DNA from: Candidatus Gastranaerophilales bacterium
Lineage (GTDB): Bacteria; Cyanobacteriota; Vampirovibrionia; Gastranaerophilales; Gastranaerophilaceae
Length of the DNA stretch: 64,000 nucleotides
Assembly: GCA_947625305.1 (NCBI GenBank)
Contig: CANQNW010000006.1
Coordinates: forward strand, 44,789 to 108,788
Reading direction: 5' to 3'
The translations under genes and the position numbers were made by a program. Each line of letters begins with the position of its first letter. Within the stretch, counting starts at the first letter, position 1. Shown piece after piece: positions 1 to 8,978 of this stretch. The notes beneath the pieces were generated by a model. The model worked only from the letters and a program-made list of their open reading frames with translations, had not been told where the DNA came from and searched no databases.

Positions 1-1
1 G

Positions 2-853
2 GATGAACAAGAAAATATTAAAAATGCAAAAATAAAAAGCAAATATATAAATCATTTGAAAAAAAGATATGATACTGATTATCTTAATTCGTTATTAATT
101 GGAGATGAATATGCAAAAATAAGATCTACAGGCAGCTATAAAAAAAATTACGGTAAAAAAAATATTACGGGTAATAAATATATTATTCAAAAAGCTATAG
201 AAGGTGTTGAGGATTCTGACGGAGTTTGTGTAAGTCCGTATGCAAACAAATTAGTATTATTTGGCCCCGGCTATTTCATTTATAGAGGTTATGTATCTGA
301 TCCTGTTGAAAGACTTTCTCTTAATGTCAGTGCTAATGAAAATTTAATTAAAGAATTAGATATTTTATGTTCAACAGGTAAATATATAAATTCACAAGGC
401 AAAATTAGTCAATTAAATAATATGACACCTTTTTCATATAAAACTCCTGCAGAAGTCAAAAATTGGGGTGATAGAGAAGATCCTATTACACTATATTTTA
501 AACATATGATAAATGATGAAACTTATTCAGCTATTGTTGATATTACTAAAAAATATGCAAGAGGAAGTTTAAATTATCCTGTTTCATCAGTTACTCCTTG
601 GATTGGTAAAGAATTATATGTTACTGATGAAATGGTAAAAAATCTGCTCCAAAAAGCTAAAAATGTTGATAAAAAGATATATAATTTGATTTCTTCATAT
701 TGCTCGGGATATTGTAGTGGCGGCAGTTATAATATGTCAACAGGACAATATAATGCAATGGACCATGTTGTTAATGAATATACTGATTACTTAAAATTAT
801 TAAATGGTGAAGAAATCAGCTTTAATGAAGATTTCGCTAAACTTAATTCATAA
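2..853 (+). CDS. Unknown protein, 5' end cut by the window
   Basis: The frame is open from the first bases of the window, so the N-terminus lies upstream. A TTG at 56 has no convincing ribosome binding site and should not be taken as the start. About 283 residues are visible. They are rich in Tyr, Asn and Lys, with no membrane segment and no motif I recognise. A cysteine/glycine patch (SSYCSGYCSGGSYN) lies about 50 residues before the C-terminus, and the C-terminal part looks helical. The gene converges on mtaB with a 2-nt gap and no obvious terminator. I cannot assign a function. Confidence 0.7.
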   Translation, partial: DEQENIKNAKIKSKYINHLKKRYDTDYLNSLLIGDEYAKIRSTGSYKKNYGKKNITGNKYIIQKAIEGVEDSDGVCVSPYANKLVLFGPGYFIYRGYVSDPVERLSLNVSANENLIKELDILCSTGKYINSQGKISQLNNMTPFSYKTPAEVKNWGDREDPITLYFKHMINDETYSAIVDITKKYARGSLNYPVSSVTPWIGKELYVTDEMVKNLLQKAKNVDKKIYNLISSYCSGYCSGGSYNMSTGQYNAMDHVVNEYTDYLKLLNGEEISFNEDFAKLNS

Positions 854-855
854 TG

Positions 856-2151
856 TCATTTAAATATAATATCGGCAAAAAGTTTTGTGTTATCTTGGGA
901 AAACCCTGTAATTAGAACTTTATGTAATTTGTCTTTGTATTCATCTTTGTCATTTATCAGGACATTTATATAATTTTTTGTTACACCTTTTAAAAGAGTT
1001 GTCTTTTTATCTCTGTTTTTTTCAATTATTACTTCGTTTTCTGTTCCGATATTTGCTTTTAAAAATTCAAAATACTTTTTGTCTGAAATTTTTTGAATTA
1101 TTTTACATCTCTCTTTTTTTACTGTTTCCGGTATTTGATTAGGCATTGTATCAGCTATTGTCCCTTTTCTTCTTGAATAAGGGAAAACGTGAATTCTTGA
1201 AAGGTTTAGTTTATTAAGATTTTGTCTTGTTATTTCAAAGTTTTCCTCGGTTTCATCAGGAAATCCCATAATAATATCGCTCCCGATAAAAGCTTTATCA
1301 AATTTTGAATTTATTAAATTTACAAGTTCAAAAATTTGAGAAACACTATAGTGCCTGTTCATGTTCTTTAATGTTTTATCGCAGACAGACTGCAGTGAAA
1401 GATGAAAGTGCGGGCAGAATTTTTTTGATTTTGACAGAAATTCGATAAAATCTTCATTAAGTTCTAACGGATTTAAACTTCCGAGCCTGTAGCGGTTAAT
1501 GTTTGATTCTTCAATTTTCTCAAGCAGGTTTTTAAGTGTTTTTTTCTCTTTAAAATCCCATCCCCACTGCCCTATATGGATTCCCGTCAGAACCGTTTCA
1601 TAATAGCCGTTTTGTGCAAAAAGATTGATTTGTTCAATAATATTTTCAATACTGTTTGAGCGATTTTTGCCCCTTGCAAACGGGATTGTACAATAACTGC
1701 ACCTGTTGTTGCATCCGTCTTGAATTTTAACCGATGCTCTTGTTCTATGTATTTGATGAATTTCTTCATATCTGAAAAAGTCGTGTTCAAATATGTCGCT
1801 TACCGCAATATTTTGATTTTTTTCTAATATTTTAACAATGTCATTTTTTTCTTGGTTGCCTATTACATAATCGGCAAGATTTTTTTTGACTATATTATCT
1901 TTTTCCAATTGTGCCATACAGCCTGTTAAAACGGTTATAATATTGGGATTTTCTCTTTTTGCCCTTCTTAAATATGATAAATTTTTACTGTCGGCGATAT
2001 GTGTAACAGAGCAGGAATTTAATATGTAATAGTCCGCCTCCTGCGTTTTTGTTACTTCGCTATAACCTGCATTAGTCATTATCTCGGCAATTAAAGCCGA
2101 TTCTATTTGATTTGTCTTACATCCCAATGTTTTTATAATAAACTTTTTCAT
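856..2151 (-). CDS. mtaB: tRNA-2-methylthio-N6-threonylcarbamoyladenosine methylthiotransferase
   Basis: This is a 431-residue methylthiotransferase of the MiaB/RimO/MtaB family. Such enzymes add a methylthio group to t6A37 in ANN-decoding tRNAs using two iron-sulfur clusters and SAM. The N-terminal UPF0004 domain has Cys11 (TLGCKTNQ), Cys47 (NSCSVT) and Cys78 (LTGCMAQ). The radical SAM motif is Cys147, Cys151 and Cys154 (CNNRCSYC). The GCKTNQ start and the SVTHIAD stretch fit the MtaB branch better than MiaB. A short TRAM-like tail follows. The start codon has no clear Shine-Dalgarno. An upstream TATAAT-like box (2160-2165 on the reverse strand), 8 nt before the ATG, suggests a leaderless or very short leader. 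It lies 24 nt downstream of the larger gene on the same strand. Confidence 0.88.
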   Translation of the reverse strand: MKKFIIKTLGCKTNQIESALIAEIMTNAGYSEVTKTQEADYYILNSCSVTHIADSKNLSYLRRAKRENPNIITVLTGCMAQLEKDNIVKKNLADYVIGNQEKNDIVKILEKNQNIAVSDIFEHDFFRYEEIHQIHRTRASVKIQDGCNNRCSYCTIPFARGKNRSNSIENIIEQINLFAQNGYYETVLTGIHIGQWGWDFKEKKTLKNLLEKIEESNINRYRLGSLNPLELNEDFIEFLSKSKKFCPHFHLSLQSVCDKTLKNMNRHYSVSQIFELVNLINSKFDKAFIGSDIIMGFPDETEENFEITRQNLNKLNLSRIHVFPYSRRKGTIADTMPNQIPETVKKERCKIIQKISDKKYFEFLKANIGTENEVIIEKNRDKKTTLLKGVTKNYINVLINDKDEYKDKLHKVLITGFSQDNTKLFADIIFK

Positions 2152-2175
2152 ATTAATTTATTATAAATTAAAAAT

Positions 2176-4482
2176 TTATTTTTCTTCCAATAAACTTTTA
2201 TTATCGTGGTAGCCGAGTAATTGAGCAACTTTTGCGATTGTTTCGGGGAAATATCTTACAAGCATTTGATTTCTGGTCTTAAATTTTTCTTCATTTATTC
2301 CTACAGAACATAAAAGCGAATTAGTTTCCGCAATAAATTCCGATAATCCTTCCGCATCTTCATGATAATATGCATAAGGTGAAAAATAGTGAATAAATGC
2401 CTGCTCATTATAGGGCATAATCTTTTCAAAGGCATTCATTTCTTTTAAATATATTTGTTTTAAATCTTCATCTTCTGTTGCTTTTTTATTGTACGAGAGA
2501 AAATGTCCGATTTCATGGTTAATTATTCCCGAATTTAATCCTGATGTTAATATTAATTCATTTCCGTCGGCACTTGAATCAAAGTTACTGCAATAGTTCC
2601 ATTTCTCAATATTATTTAGTAGTGCAATAAGAGTATCAGCTTGAAGTGTCTTTAATGTTTTCCAAAGAACTTCTTGCGCATAGCCTTTAATAATGTTGCT
2701 TACGGGAAATTCTTTTGTACTTTCTCCATCCGAAATTGTTATTATATGATTTTTATCATCATATTTAACAGTATATTCTATCCCGTTTATTGTATTTTTA
2801 ATTGTGTCTGCGGATGTTTTTTCATAACTTCTTTTTATATTAAGGATTTTTTCGCCTTTCTCGTTAGTTATTTCATAGGAGTAATCGCTTTTTATTATAT
2901 TAGAGTTTTCATCATTTAAAACATTGTAATGTCTTTCAATTAAATTTTTATACCTGTAAAATCTTTCATTGTATGAAATAGAGCCGTCAGGATTTTTTAC
3001 TGCTTTTGAAATTACAGTGCCTTGTGCGTTGGGCTTGAGAGAATTATCAAAATCGCAATTTATGCCGTCAGGGGAGGTGTCTTCTTTAAAGTCGCTTATA
3101 TCGTAATATTTTGAATCATAAAGACCTTCAATAACTTTTGAAGATGTTGTATGAATAACTCCTTTTATTCCCTTGGTCTTATCGTCTAAGATGAGATGTG
3201 TCATTTCAGCAATACCGTCAAATTTATTGTATTTAATACGGTAAATATCGTTGCCGTTCCTTTGGTATGATGTGCTGGAATTATCAATATCCTCCTGTGT
3301 CCTATTGTCGGATAAAATCCCGGTATTATCGAATATTTTAACGATATAAACAGTTTGTTTATCCTCCGTGTAAAATTGCTTGCCGATTACTGCAGCTGTT
3401 GTTCCTTTTACTTGAAGCGGGATTATTTCAATATCATAATTGTCTTTTAACAGTTCATTTATTTGCGGATTAATTTTAGATAACTCGTAAAAAGCTTGAA
3501 GTTCATCATCATCCAATAAAGATAGTGCATATGCTGAAGTCCTGCTGCAGCCTTGTTTTAGAAAATTTTTATATTGATTATTTGTTTTTTTGTTATTTTC
3601 TATATCTATAATGTGAGGTATATAACTTTCGTGCACTCCTTCTTTATACATATTGATTGCTTTTTCAAAATCTATGTCATCTAATACTACAAAATCCAAA
3701 ATTGTACTGTGACATATCCCCATTTTAATTAATTGAACGGCTTTTTCCTGCTGTTCTTCATCGAGAAGACATAAATCTGATGCATTATATACAGATAAGC
3801 CCATATCCAGAAACTTTTTAAAGTCTGATTTTTCTTTTTTATTTAGCGCAATAACAGTAAGTGCTGTTTCTATATCTATATCGTATTCCTGCATTAATTG
3901 CTCAAATTTATGCCGTTTAAAAATCGGTATTTCAAGAAAGGCCATTGCAACATCAGGTGAATAGCCTTTTTCTATAAGTTTTTTAGCTCTTCTTATCTGA
4001 CCGTCGCCCAGTGTTATGTAATCTGAAATATAATCTTTGCCTATCCCTTCTTCATTGAGTTTTAAAGCTTTCCCATATAAGTTCTTTTTGCTGTTTATAA
4101 TATGAATCAGCTTTTCATCATAAATGCCTATCTGCGCAAGGGCTAATGCCTTCTGATATTGTTCAGTTTTTAAATGAATTAATTGCGAAATTACATTATC
4201 AAAAACACCTTTTTTAGCCAGTTCACAAACTCTGTTATATTTGCTTATGCCTAAGTGCGCAAATTTTTTGGCTGATTTTTCGCAGACTCCGAGTTCTTGA
4301 AGTTCTTCAACTTTTGCATTATATAAGTTTATTTGATTTTGTCTTTTATAATATTTTTTACTTCCGAAAGATACGGAATTACTCGGTATAAAGCAATCGT
4401 TTTGTAATTGCTTATAATCTGATTTCACTGCTTTTTTATAAGTGTTTATTATTGGATTTATCGAAATTGATTGAACTCTCAT
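2176..4482 (-). CDS. Helical-repeat protein with C-terminal HExxH metallopeptidase-like domain
   Basis: This 768-residue protein has three parts. The N-terminus starts M-R-V-Q-S-I-S-I and carries a VSFG box at residues 37-40, a signature shared with several proteins in this window. Residues about 55-345 form degenerate helical repeats of roughly 36 residues with a recurring 'A..L...G' pattern (for example AKKGVFDNVISQL, ALAQIGIYDEKL, KLIEKGYSPDVAM). The C-terminal region has a zinc-peptidase motif HEIGH at 656-660 and a downstream EGLSEFIAET at 711-720, which could supply the third zinc ligand as in the anthrax lethal factor-like (M34/ATLF) families. There is no signal peptide or membrane segment. 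The middle region (about 350-640) is beta-rich and unrecognised. The peptidase role is inferred from the motif only. Confidence 0.72.
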   Translation of the reverse strand: MRVQSISINPIINTYKKAVKSDYKQLQNDCFIPSNSVSFGSKKYYKRQNQINLYNAKVEELQELGVCEKSAKKFAHLGISKYNRVCELAKKGVFDNVISQLIHLKTEQYQKALALAQIGIYDEKLIHIINSKKNLYGKALKLNEEGIGKDYISDYITLGDGQIRRAKKLIEKGYSPDVAMAFLEIPIFKRHKFEQLMQEYDIDIETALTVIALNKKEKSDFKKFLDMGLSVYNASDLCLLDEEQQEKAVQLIKMGICHSTILDFVVLDDIDFEKAINMYKEGVHESYIPHIIDIENNKKTNNQYKNFLKQGCSRTSAYALSLLDDDELQAFYELSKINPQINELLKDNYDIEIIPLQVKGTTAAVIGKQFYTEDKQTVYIVKIFDNTGILSDNRTQEDIDNSSTSYQRNGNDIYRIKYNKFDGIAEMTHLILDDKTKGIKGVIHTTSSKVIEGLYDSKYYDISDFKEDTSPDGINCDFDNSLKPNAQGTVISKAVKNPDGSISYNERFYRYKNLIERHYNVLNDENSNIIKSDYSYEITNEKGEKILNIKRSYEKTSADTIKNTINGIEYTVKYDDKNHIITISDGESTKEFPVSNIIKGYAQEVLWKTLKTLQADTLIALLNNIEKWNYCSNFDSSADGNELILTSGLNSGIINHEIGHFLSYNKKATEDEDLKQIYLKEMNAFEKIMPYNEQAFIHYFSPYAYYHEDAEGLSEFIAETNSLLCSVGINEEKFKTRNQMLVRYFPETIAKVAQLLGYHDNKSLLEEK

Positions 4483-4749
4483 ATTTCTTTTAAAACCCTA
4501 TATATAAAAATTTGCTATTTTAATGCAAAAAATGATTTTTAATTATTTCAAATATTTCTTTATGATATTATGGAAAGCAAAGCTATTAAAGGTTATTGGA
4601 TTAATAATGCGGGTCAAAATCCAAAAGAAAACAATATTGATTTAATCAAAAAATAAGTGTATTATCGTACTAATAAATATATTTTACCAATTTCATAATT
4701 TGTATAGACAAAAACAATTTTCTTTTAAGATTGTATAAAAGGAGTATGT

Positions 4750-5853
4750 ATGTTTGAATTTTCGGTACCGATGCCGTATACAAAAGAGTTGATAGATGAA
4801 ATTGAAACAATAAATCATGTAGTAGAAAAAAGTAAAATAACTTCAATGTATTTTGCTCTTCACTTTAATAGTCCAGATAATCCGGGGTTTGGGCAATCAA
4901 GAACTTCTCATCCGATTATAGATACCGGCTTTTGGATGGATTTAATAAAGTATACTTTTGAGAAGGGATTTGATTTTGTTTATTTGTTGAATTCACCAAA
5001 ATCGTTTTTATCTGAGATTAAATTGTTCGATATACAATTAGAGAAATTAGATAAACTTTTGAATAATCTCAAGGAGGCGGGATGTAATAAATTAAGAGTA
5101 TCAAATACCCAATTAATGGGATATTTAATAAAGAATTATCCTGAATTTAAGTTATATGCCTCAACATCATTTGAATATTCTCAACTAAAACAATATATTA
5201 TATTTCTTGAAATGTTTCCAGAAGTTGTGGAAATAGTTCCTGCATTTGATTGTAATAAAAATTTTGAATTATTAAAGAATTTAAAAAAAATCAATCCTAA
5301 CATCGAGATTGAATTGATGGTAAATGAAGGTTGTATGCGTTCTTGTCCTTTAAGAATGCAGCATAATTTATCTATACCTATGATTCTTACGGAAACTTTT
5401 ATAAAAAGAGAATATATGTACAATCCTAATTTCTTTCTATCTTTGTGTGATAAGTATAATAAAAATTATTACAGAAATATATGTAACCCAAATTTGATAT
5501 ATCCTTGGGAAATTGAAAAATATTCTGAATTGGGTTTCAAGAAATTTAAACTTGTTGGTAGAAATAATGAGTATTTCTCAAAAACAGGAAATAAGAAGAT
5601 TTATGAGGTATATTTAAAAGGTGTGGATGATTATAAACAAATAGAAAATGAAGAATATGGAAATCTAAATTATTATTATTCGTTTGTAAAAACGAAAATA
5701 AAGGAAATAAGACCTTATTTGACTGATATAAATTATTTTATAAAAAATGGACATTTATGTTCATCAATATGCGGAGTTGAATGTAATTATTGTGATAATT
5801 GCGCAGAAGAACTGAAAAAACATGTGAATATTGAACTCCGGAATATTGAGTAA
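4750..5853 (+). CDS. U32 peptidase-family (UbiU/UbiV-like) Fe-S protein
   Basis: This 367-residue protein has the features of the U32 family. There is an alternating beta/alpha TIM-barrel-like pattern, an LYASTSFEYS strand, the signature MVNEGCMRSCPLRMQHN, and a later ICNPNLIYPWEIEKY...GFKKFKLVGR segment. Cysteines sit at the positions that bind a 4Fe-4S cluster in the family. The C-terminus has an extra cluster (LCSSICGVECNYCDNC) that could bind a second cluster or zinc. U32 members act in RNA or ubiquinone hydroxylation or as collagenase-like proteins; the substrate cannot be told here. The start is set by AAAGGAG about 5 nt upstream. It stands alone, between the metallopeptidase-like gene (divergent) and the glutamate synthase operon. 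Confidence 0.7.
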   Translation: MFEFSVPMPYTKELIDEIETINHVVEKSKITSMYFALHFNSPDNPGFGQSRTSHPIIDTGFWMDLIKYTFEKGFDFVYLLNSPKSFLSEIKLFDIQLEKLDKLLNNLKEAGCNKLRVSNTQLMGYLIKNYPEFKLYASTSFEYSQLKQYIIFLEMFPEVVEIVPAFDCNKNFELLKNLKKINPNIEIELMVNEGCMRSCPLRMQHNLSIPMILTETFIKREYMYNPNFFLSLCDKYNKNYYRNICNPNLIYPWEIEKYSELGFKKFKLVGRNNEYFSKTGNKKIYEVYLKGVDDYKQIENEEYGNLNYYYSFVKTKIKEIRPYLTDINYFIKNGHLCSSICGVECNYCDNCAEELKKHVNIELRNIE

Positions 5854-6240
5854 TAATGGTAGTAATAGAGATATCATTTTTTTGCAAGTGTACCCTAAAA
5901 TAAATTTTAAGAAAATTTAATAATTTTTATTCGGCGAAAACTCTATAAATACACAAAAAAAATGTTTGCAAAGTTTGCAAACATCAAATAAACACGAGGA
6001 TATTAAGAGAGAGAGTAAAAAATTTTTTTCTAAATCAGTTGTGATTAAATTTCTGATTTTTTGGCTCTTAACATTGCCTCAGTTTTTTTGTTTTTGTATC
6101 CTTTCATATCGTCTACTCTTATATAAAGTATTTTTTTTTTAGAGAATTGCTTTTTTGTATTAATTTGCTTAACAAAAGTTAATAAAACTTGAAAAATATT
6201 ACTTGACATAAGCTTAAAGGAGTACGAAAATATCAAATGT
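5854..6240. other. 387-bp intergenic region upstream of the glutamate synthase operon
   Basis: This is the longest stretch without a convincing gene. It holds a perfect 10-bp inverted repeat (see 5963-5983), a purine run near 5998-6015, and a T-rich central part. A minus-strand frame of 63 codons at 6045-6236 is poly-T derived and lacks a ribosome binding site. The promoter and any nitrogen-responsive control of the downstream operon probably lie here. Confidence 0.6.
5963..5983. promoter_or_regulatory. Perfect 10-1-10 palindrome, candidate operator
   Basis: TGTTTGCAAA and its exact reverse complement TTTGCAAACA are separated by one G. The site is about 260 bp upstream of the glutaminase subunit start and about 110 bp after the U32 gene. 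Size and symmetry fit a dimeric repressor or activator site. There is no T-run after it, so it is unlikely to be a terminator. The regulator is unknown. Confidence 0.45.
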
Positions 6241-7347
6241 ATGTGTAGAATAGGCGCAATAAAATCAAAGAAATATTTACACCCGTCGATAGCCTTAAAA
6301 TTAATGCGTTCCCAGCAAAAGGGACATGATAATTCAGGGTTTGCATTTGTAATGCAGGATTTGGGCGGAATTTTTAATGCACATAAAGAACTTCCGACAT
6401 TATCAATGGCAGCAACCGTTGAAGGAACAAGAAGAGCAGAAGATATATTGCATGAACTGGGGTTTACCAGAGTACTGCAGTGGGCGCCCGAGGTTAATCA
6501 TCAAAAGGGCTTAAAAATTGAGCCTATGCCAAACTATATTTTTGAAACTTTTCAATATCCTAAAAGCCATAAATATGCAACAAAAGAAGAAAAAGAAGAA
6601 CTTTTAATTGATACTACACTTCTTTTAAGAAGGGAGCTTGAAAAGGATAATTTAGGCTATATTTACTCATTTTGGCCCGATGTTTTAACTTTAAAAGAAA
6701 TCGGAAGTCCTAAAGATATAGGAACATATTTCGGACTCTGGGATGAAAATGAAGATTTATGCGCAAAAATCATTACAGCACAGTGCAGGCAAAATACTAA
6801 TTATGATATTGTAAGATATGCAGCTCATCCATTTTTCCTTGAAGGATATACAGTTTTAGCAAACGGGGAAAATACTTTTTTTGAAAAAAACAGAGATTAC
6901 CAACAGTCTTTATATAAAGGTTATATTGGCTTTGAATCCGATTCTCAGTGCTTTTTATATACACTACATTATGTAAATAAGATATTAAATTGGCCTATTC
7001 AGTATTATAAACATACAATAACGCCTCTTCCGTATGAAGAAATTGAAAAAAGAGAAGATAGAGATGTACTTTTAAGGATAAAAGCTTCATTATCTCATCT
7101 TGAAATAAACGGCCCTAACACAATTTTAGGTGTTCTTCCTAATGGAGAACTTCTTTGTGTGTGCGATTCCAAGAAACTCAGACCTGTTGTAATAGGTCAA
7201 ACCGATGATACGGTTATAATGACATCAGAGGTTACGGGGATAAATGATGTATTAGCGGATAGAGATACCTCAAAAGATATTTATCCCAATGAAAAAGAAA
7301 CAATTATAGTAAATAATGATTTAGCGGTGGAAAGATGGCAGCAGTAA
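6241..7347 (+). CDS. Glutamate synthase glutaminase subunit (class II amidotransferase, GlxB-like)
   Basis: This 368-residue protein is the stand-alone N-terminal module of glutamate synthase. It releases ammonia from glutamine for the synthase encoded next to it. The protein begins M-C-R-I-G, so Cys2 becomes the N-terminal nucleophile after Met removal, as in Ntn-type class II amidotransferases. QQKGHDNSGFAF matches the family's conserved block. The ATG at 6241 is chosen because it places Cys at position 2; the AAGGAG at 6217-6222 is unusually far upstream (18 nt). A four-codon frame (6237-6248, ATG TAT GTG TAG) overlaps the start in another frame. The 3' end overlaps the next gene by 13 nt, so the subunits are probably translationally coupled. 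Confidence 0.85.
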   Translation: MCRIGAIKSKKYLHPSIALKLMRSQQKGHDNSGFAFVMQDLGGIFNAHKELPTLSMAATVEGTRRAEDILHELGFTRVLQWAPEVNHQKGLKIEPMPNYIFETFQYPKSHKYATKEEKEELLIDTTLLLRRELEKDNLGYIYSFWPDVLTLKEIGSPKDIGTYFGLWDENEDLCAKIITAQCRQNTNYDIVRYAAHPFFLEGYTVLANGENTFFEKNRDYQQSLYKGYIGFESDSQCFLYTLHYVNKILNWPIQYYKHTITPLPYEEIEKREDRDVLLRIKASLSHLEINGPNTILGVLPNGELLCVCDSKKLRPVVIGQTDDTVIMTSEVTGINDVLADRDTSKDIYPNEKETIIVNNDLAVERWQQ

Positions 7348-8963
7348 AAATAAACGAACTACATTTAGACGATTTACCCTGGATAATTGAATACGATGAA
7401 AATAAATGTATTCAGTGCGGTAAATGTACTGCTGCGTGTTCTTTTGGAGCAATAAAACCAAAATTAGAACAAAGAAGAAAGCCCTCAAGCGGACTAAGTA
7501 AGCCTGCTTTTGAAAAAATCCTTGTTATAAAACAGCAGATATCCTTTGAACATCACTGCGTAGGGTGCGGGATGTGTACAAGAGTTTGCCCAAACGGGGC
7601 AATTAAGGCGGTAAGAAATTTTAATGATAAGTATGCCGTAAGATATAGAGCCGCAAAAGCCGATTCCTTAAAAAAAGGCGGAAGGTCTAACTTAAATACC
7701 GAAGGAAGAACGTTAGATAAAATTAAAATCGGAAGAATTTCTCAAATGACTGACCCCTCGCTGGACGCAGCAAGACATAAATTTGAATTAAGAACTCCTT
7801 TCGGGCGAATACTTTCTGCAGATAAACTCGACCTTCATGCCGAAAACGGCAAGATGGAATTATCTAAACAGCTTCCTCCAAACAGGTGGATATACCCTGT
7901 TATAATGGGCGATATGTCAATCGGGGCGGTATCTTGGAGAATGTGGGAGGCAATGGCTATTGCATGCGCTTATTTAAATGAAGTTATGGGACTGCCTGTC
8001 AGAATGTGTACGGGGGAAGGCGGAATTCCCGTAAGACTTTTAAAATCAAAATATGTAAAATATATGATTCTTCAAATTGCTTCGGGACATTTCGGCTGGA
8101 ACAGAATTGTTCAGGCAATGCCTGAGATGATAGAAGATCCTGCGGGAGTATTAATAAAAATCGGACAAGGAGCGAAACCCGGCGACGGCGGTTTATTAAT
8201 GGCAAGTAAAGTTGCCCGCTACGTTCAGGAAATAAGAGGTGTACCTCGTGCAGACCTTTTAAGTCCGCCTACTCATCAGGGATTATATTCTATTGAAGAG
8301 AGTGTTCAAAAAATGTTCTTATCAATGAATGCGGCATTTAACTTTAAAGTCCCCGTAGCTATTAAGGTGGCAGCATCAGTCACCAGTGTATCGGTATATA
8401 ATAATTTACTTAGAGACCCGTATAATATTGTCGGCGGATTTTTCTTAGACGGCTTAGCGGCAGGCACGGGCGCTGCTCATGAAATATCATTAAACCATAC
8501 GGGACATCCGATTACATCTAAATTAAGAGATTGCTATCTTGCGGCTGTTCATCAGGGCAGACAGGGCGAAATCCCGCTTTTTGCAGGCGGCGGACTCGGG
8601 CAGACGGGCAGTTTTGCTGCAGATGCTTTTAAATTAATTTGTCTTGGCGCAAACGGTGTATTTACGGGAAGAATGCTCCTTGAAATTGCAGGATGTGTCG
8701 GTAATGATACGGGTAGGTGTAATGCATGTAACTCAGGGCTTTGTCCCGCCGGCATTGCAACTCAGGATTTATGCCTTACAAAACGGCTGGATATTGATGA
8801 AACTGCGCAAAATATTGTTAATTATTTTATAGCAACTGATTTGGAACTTAAAAAATTAATGGGGCCTGTCGGTAACTCATCATTACCTATTGGAAGGTCA
8901 GACGCACTGATTACGGTTGATAAGCACGTTGCAAACAGGCTTGATATACAATATATCTGTTAG
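7335..8963 (+). CDS. Glutamate synthase FMN/Fe-S catalytic subunit with N-terminal ferredoxin domain
   Basis: This 542-residue protein matches the central catalytic domain of GltB, in the archaeal/GlxD-like split form. The N-terminus holds two 4Fe-4S motifs (CIQCGKCTAAC near residue 30; CVGCGMCTRVC near 77). The synthase domain shows GQGAKPGDGGLL, the SPPTHQGLYSIEE block and a C-terminal cysteine set (CNACNSGLCPAGIATQ) expected to bind the 3Fe-4S cluster. It converts 2-oxoglutarate plus channelled ammonia to glutamate with electrons entering through the ferredoxin domain. No gltD-type NADPH subunit is present in the window, so a ferredoxin-like donor is likely. The codon bias is somewhat richer in G and C than the surrounding genes. 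Confidence 0.9.
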   Translation: MAAVKINELHLDDLPWIIEYDENKCIQCGKCTAACSFGAIKPKLEQRRKPSSGLSKPAFEKILVIKQQISFEHHCVGCGMCTRVCPNGAIKAVRNFNDKYAVRYRAAKADSLKKGGRSNLNTEGRTLDKIKIGRISQMTDPSLDAARHKFELRTPFGRILSADKLDLHAENGKMELSKQLPPNRWIYPVIMGDMSIGAVSWRMWEAMAIACAYLNEVMGLPVRMCTGEGGIPVRLLKSKYVKYMILQIASGHFGWNRIVQAMPEMIEDPAGVLIKIGQGAKPGDGGLLMASKVARYVQEIRGVPRADLLSPPTHQGLYSIEESVQKMFLSMNAAFNFKVPVAIKVAASVTSVSVYNNLLRDPYNIVGGFFLDGLAAGTGAAHEISLNHTGHPITSKLRDCYLAAVHQGRQGEIPLFAGGGLGQTGSFAADAFKLICLGANGVFTGRMLLEIAGCVGNDTGRCNACNSGLCPAGIATQDLCLTKRLDIDETAQNIVNYFIATDLELKKLMGPVGNSSLPIGRSDALITVDKHVANRLDIQYIC

Positions 8964-8978
8964 AAACGAAAGAGAAGT

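Noticed and set aside
4570..4656. 28-codon plus-strand frame
   Set aside because: No ribosome binding site and no recognisable family; may be a remnant, but cannot be supported.
6045..6236. 63-codon minus-strand frame in the intergenic region before the glutaminase gene
   Set aside because: No ribosome binding site, composition dominated by poly-T on the plus strand, and it would be antisense to the likely leader of the glutamate synthase operon.
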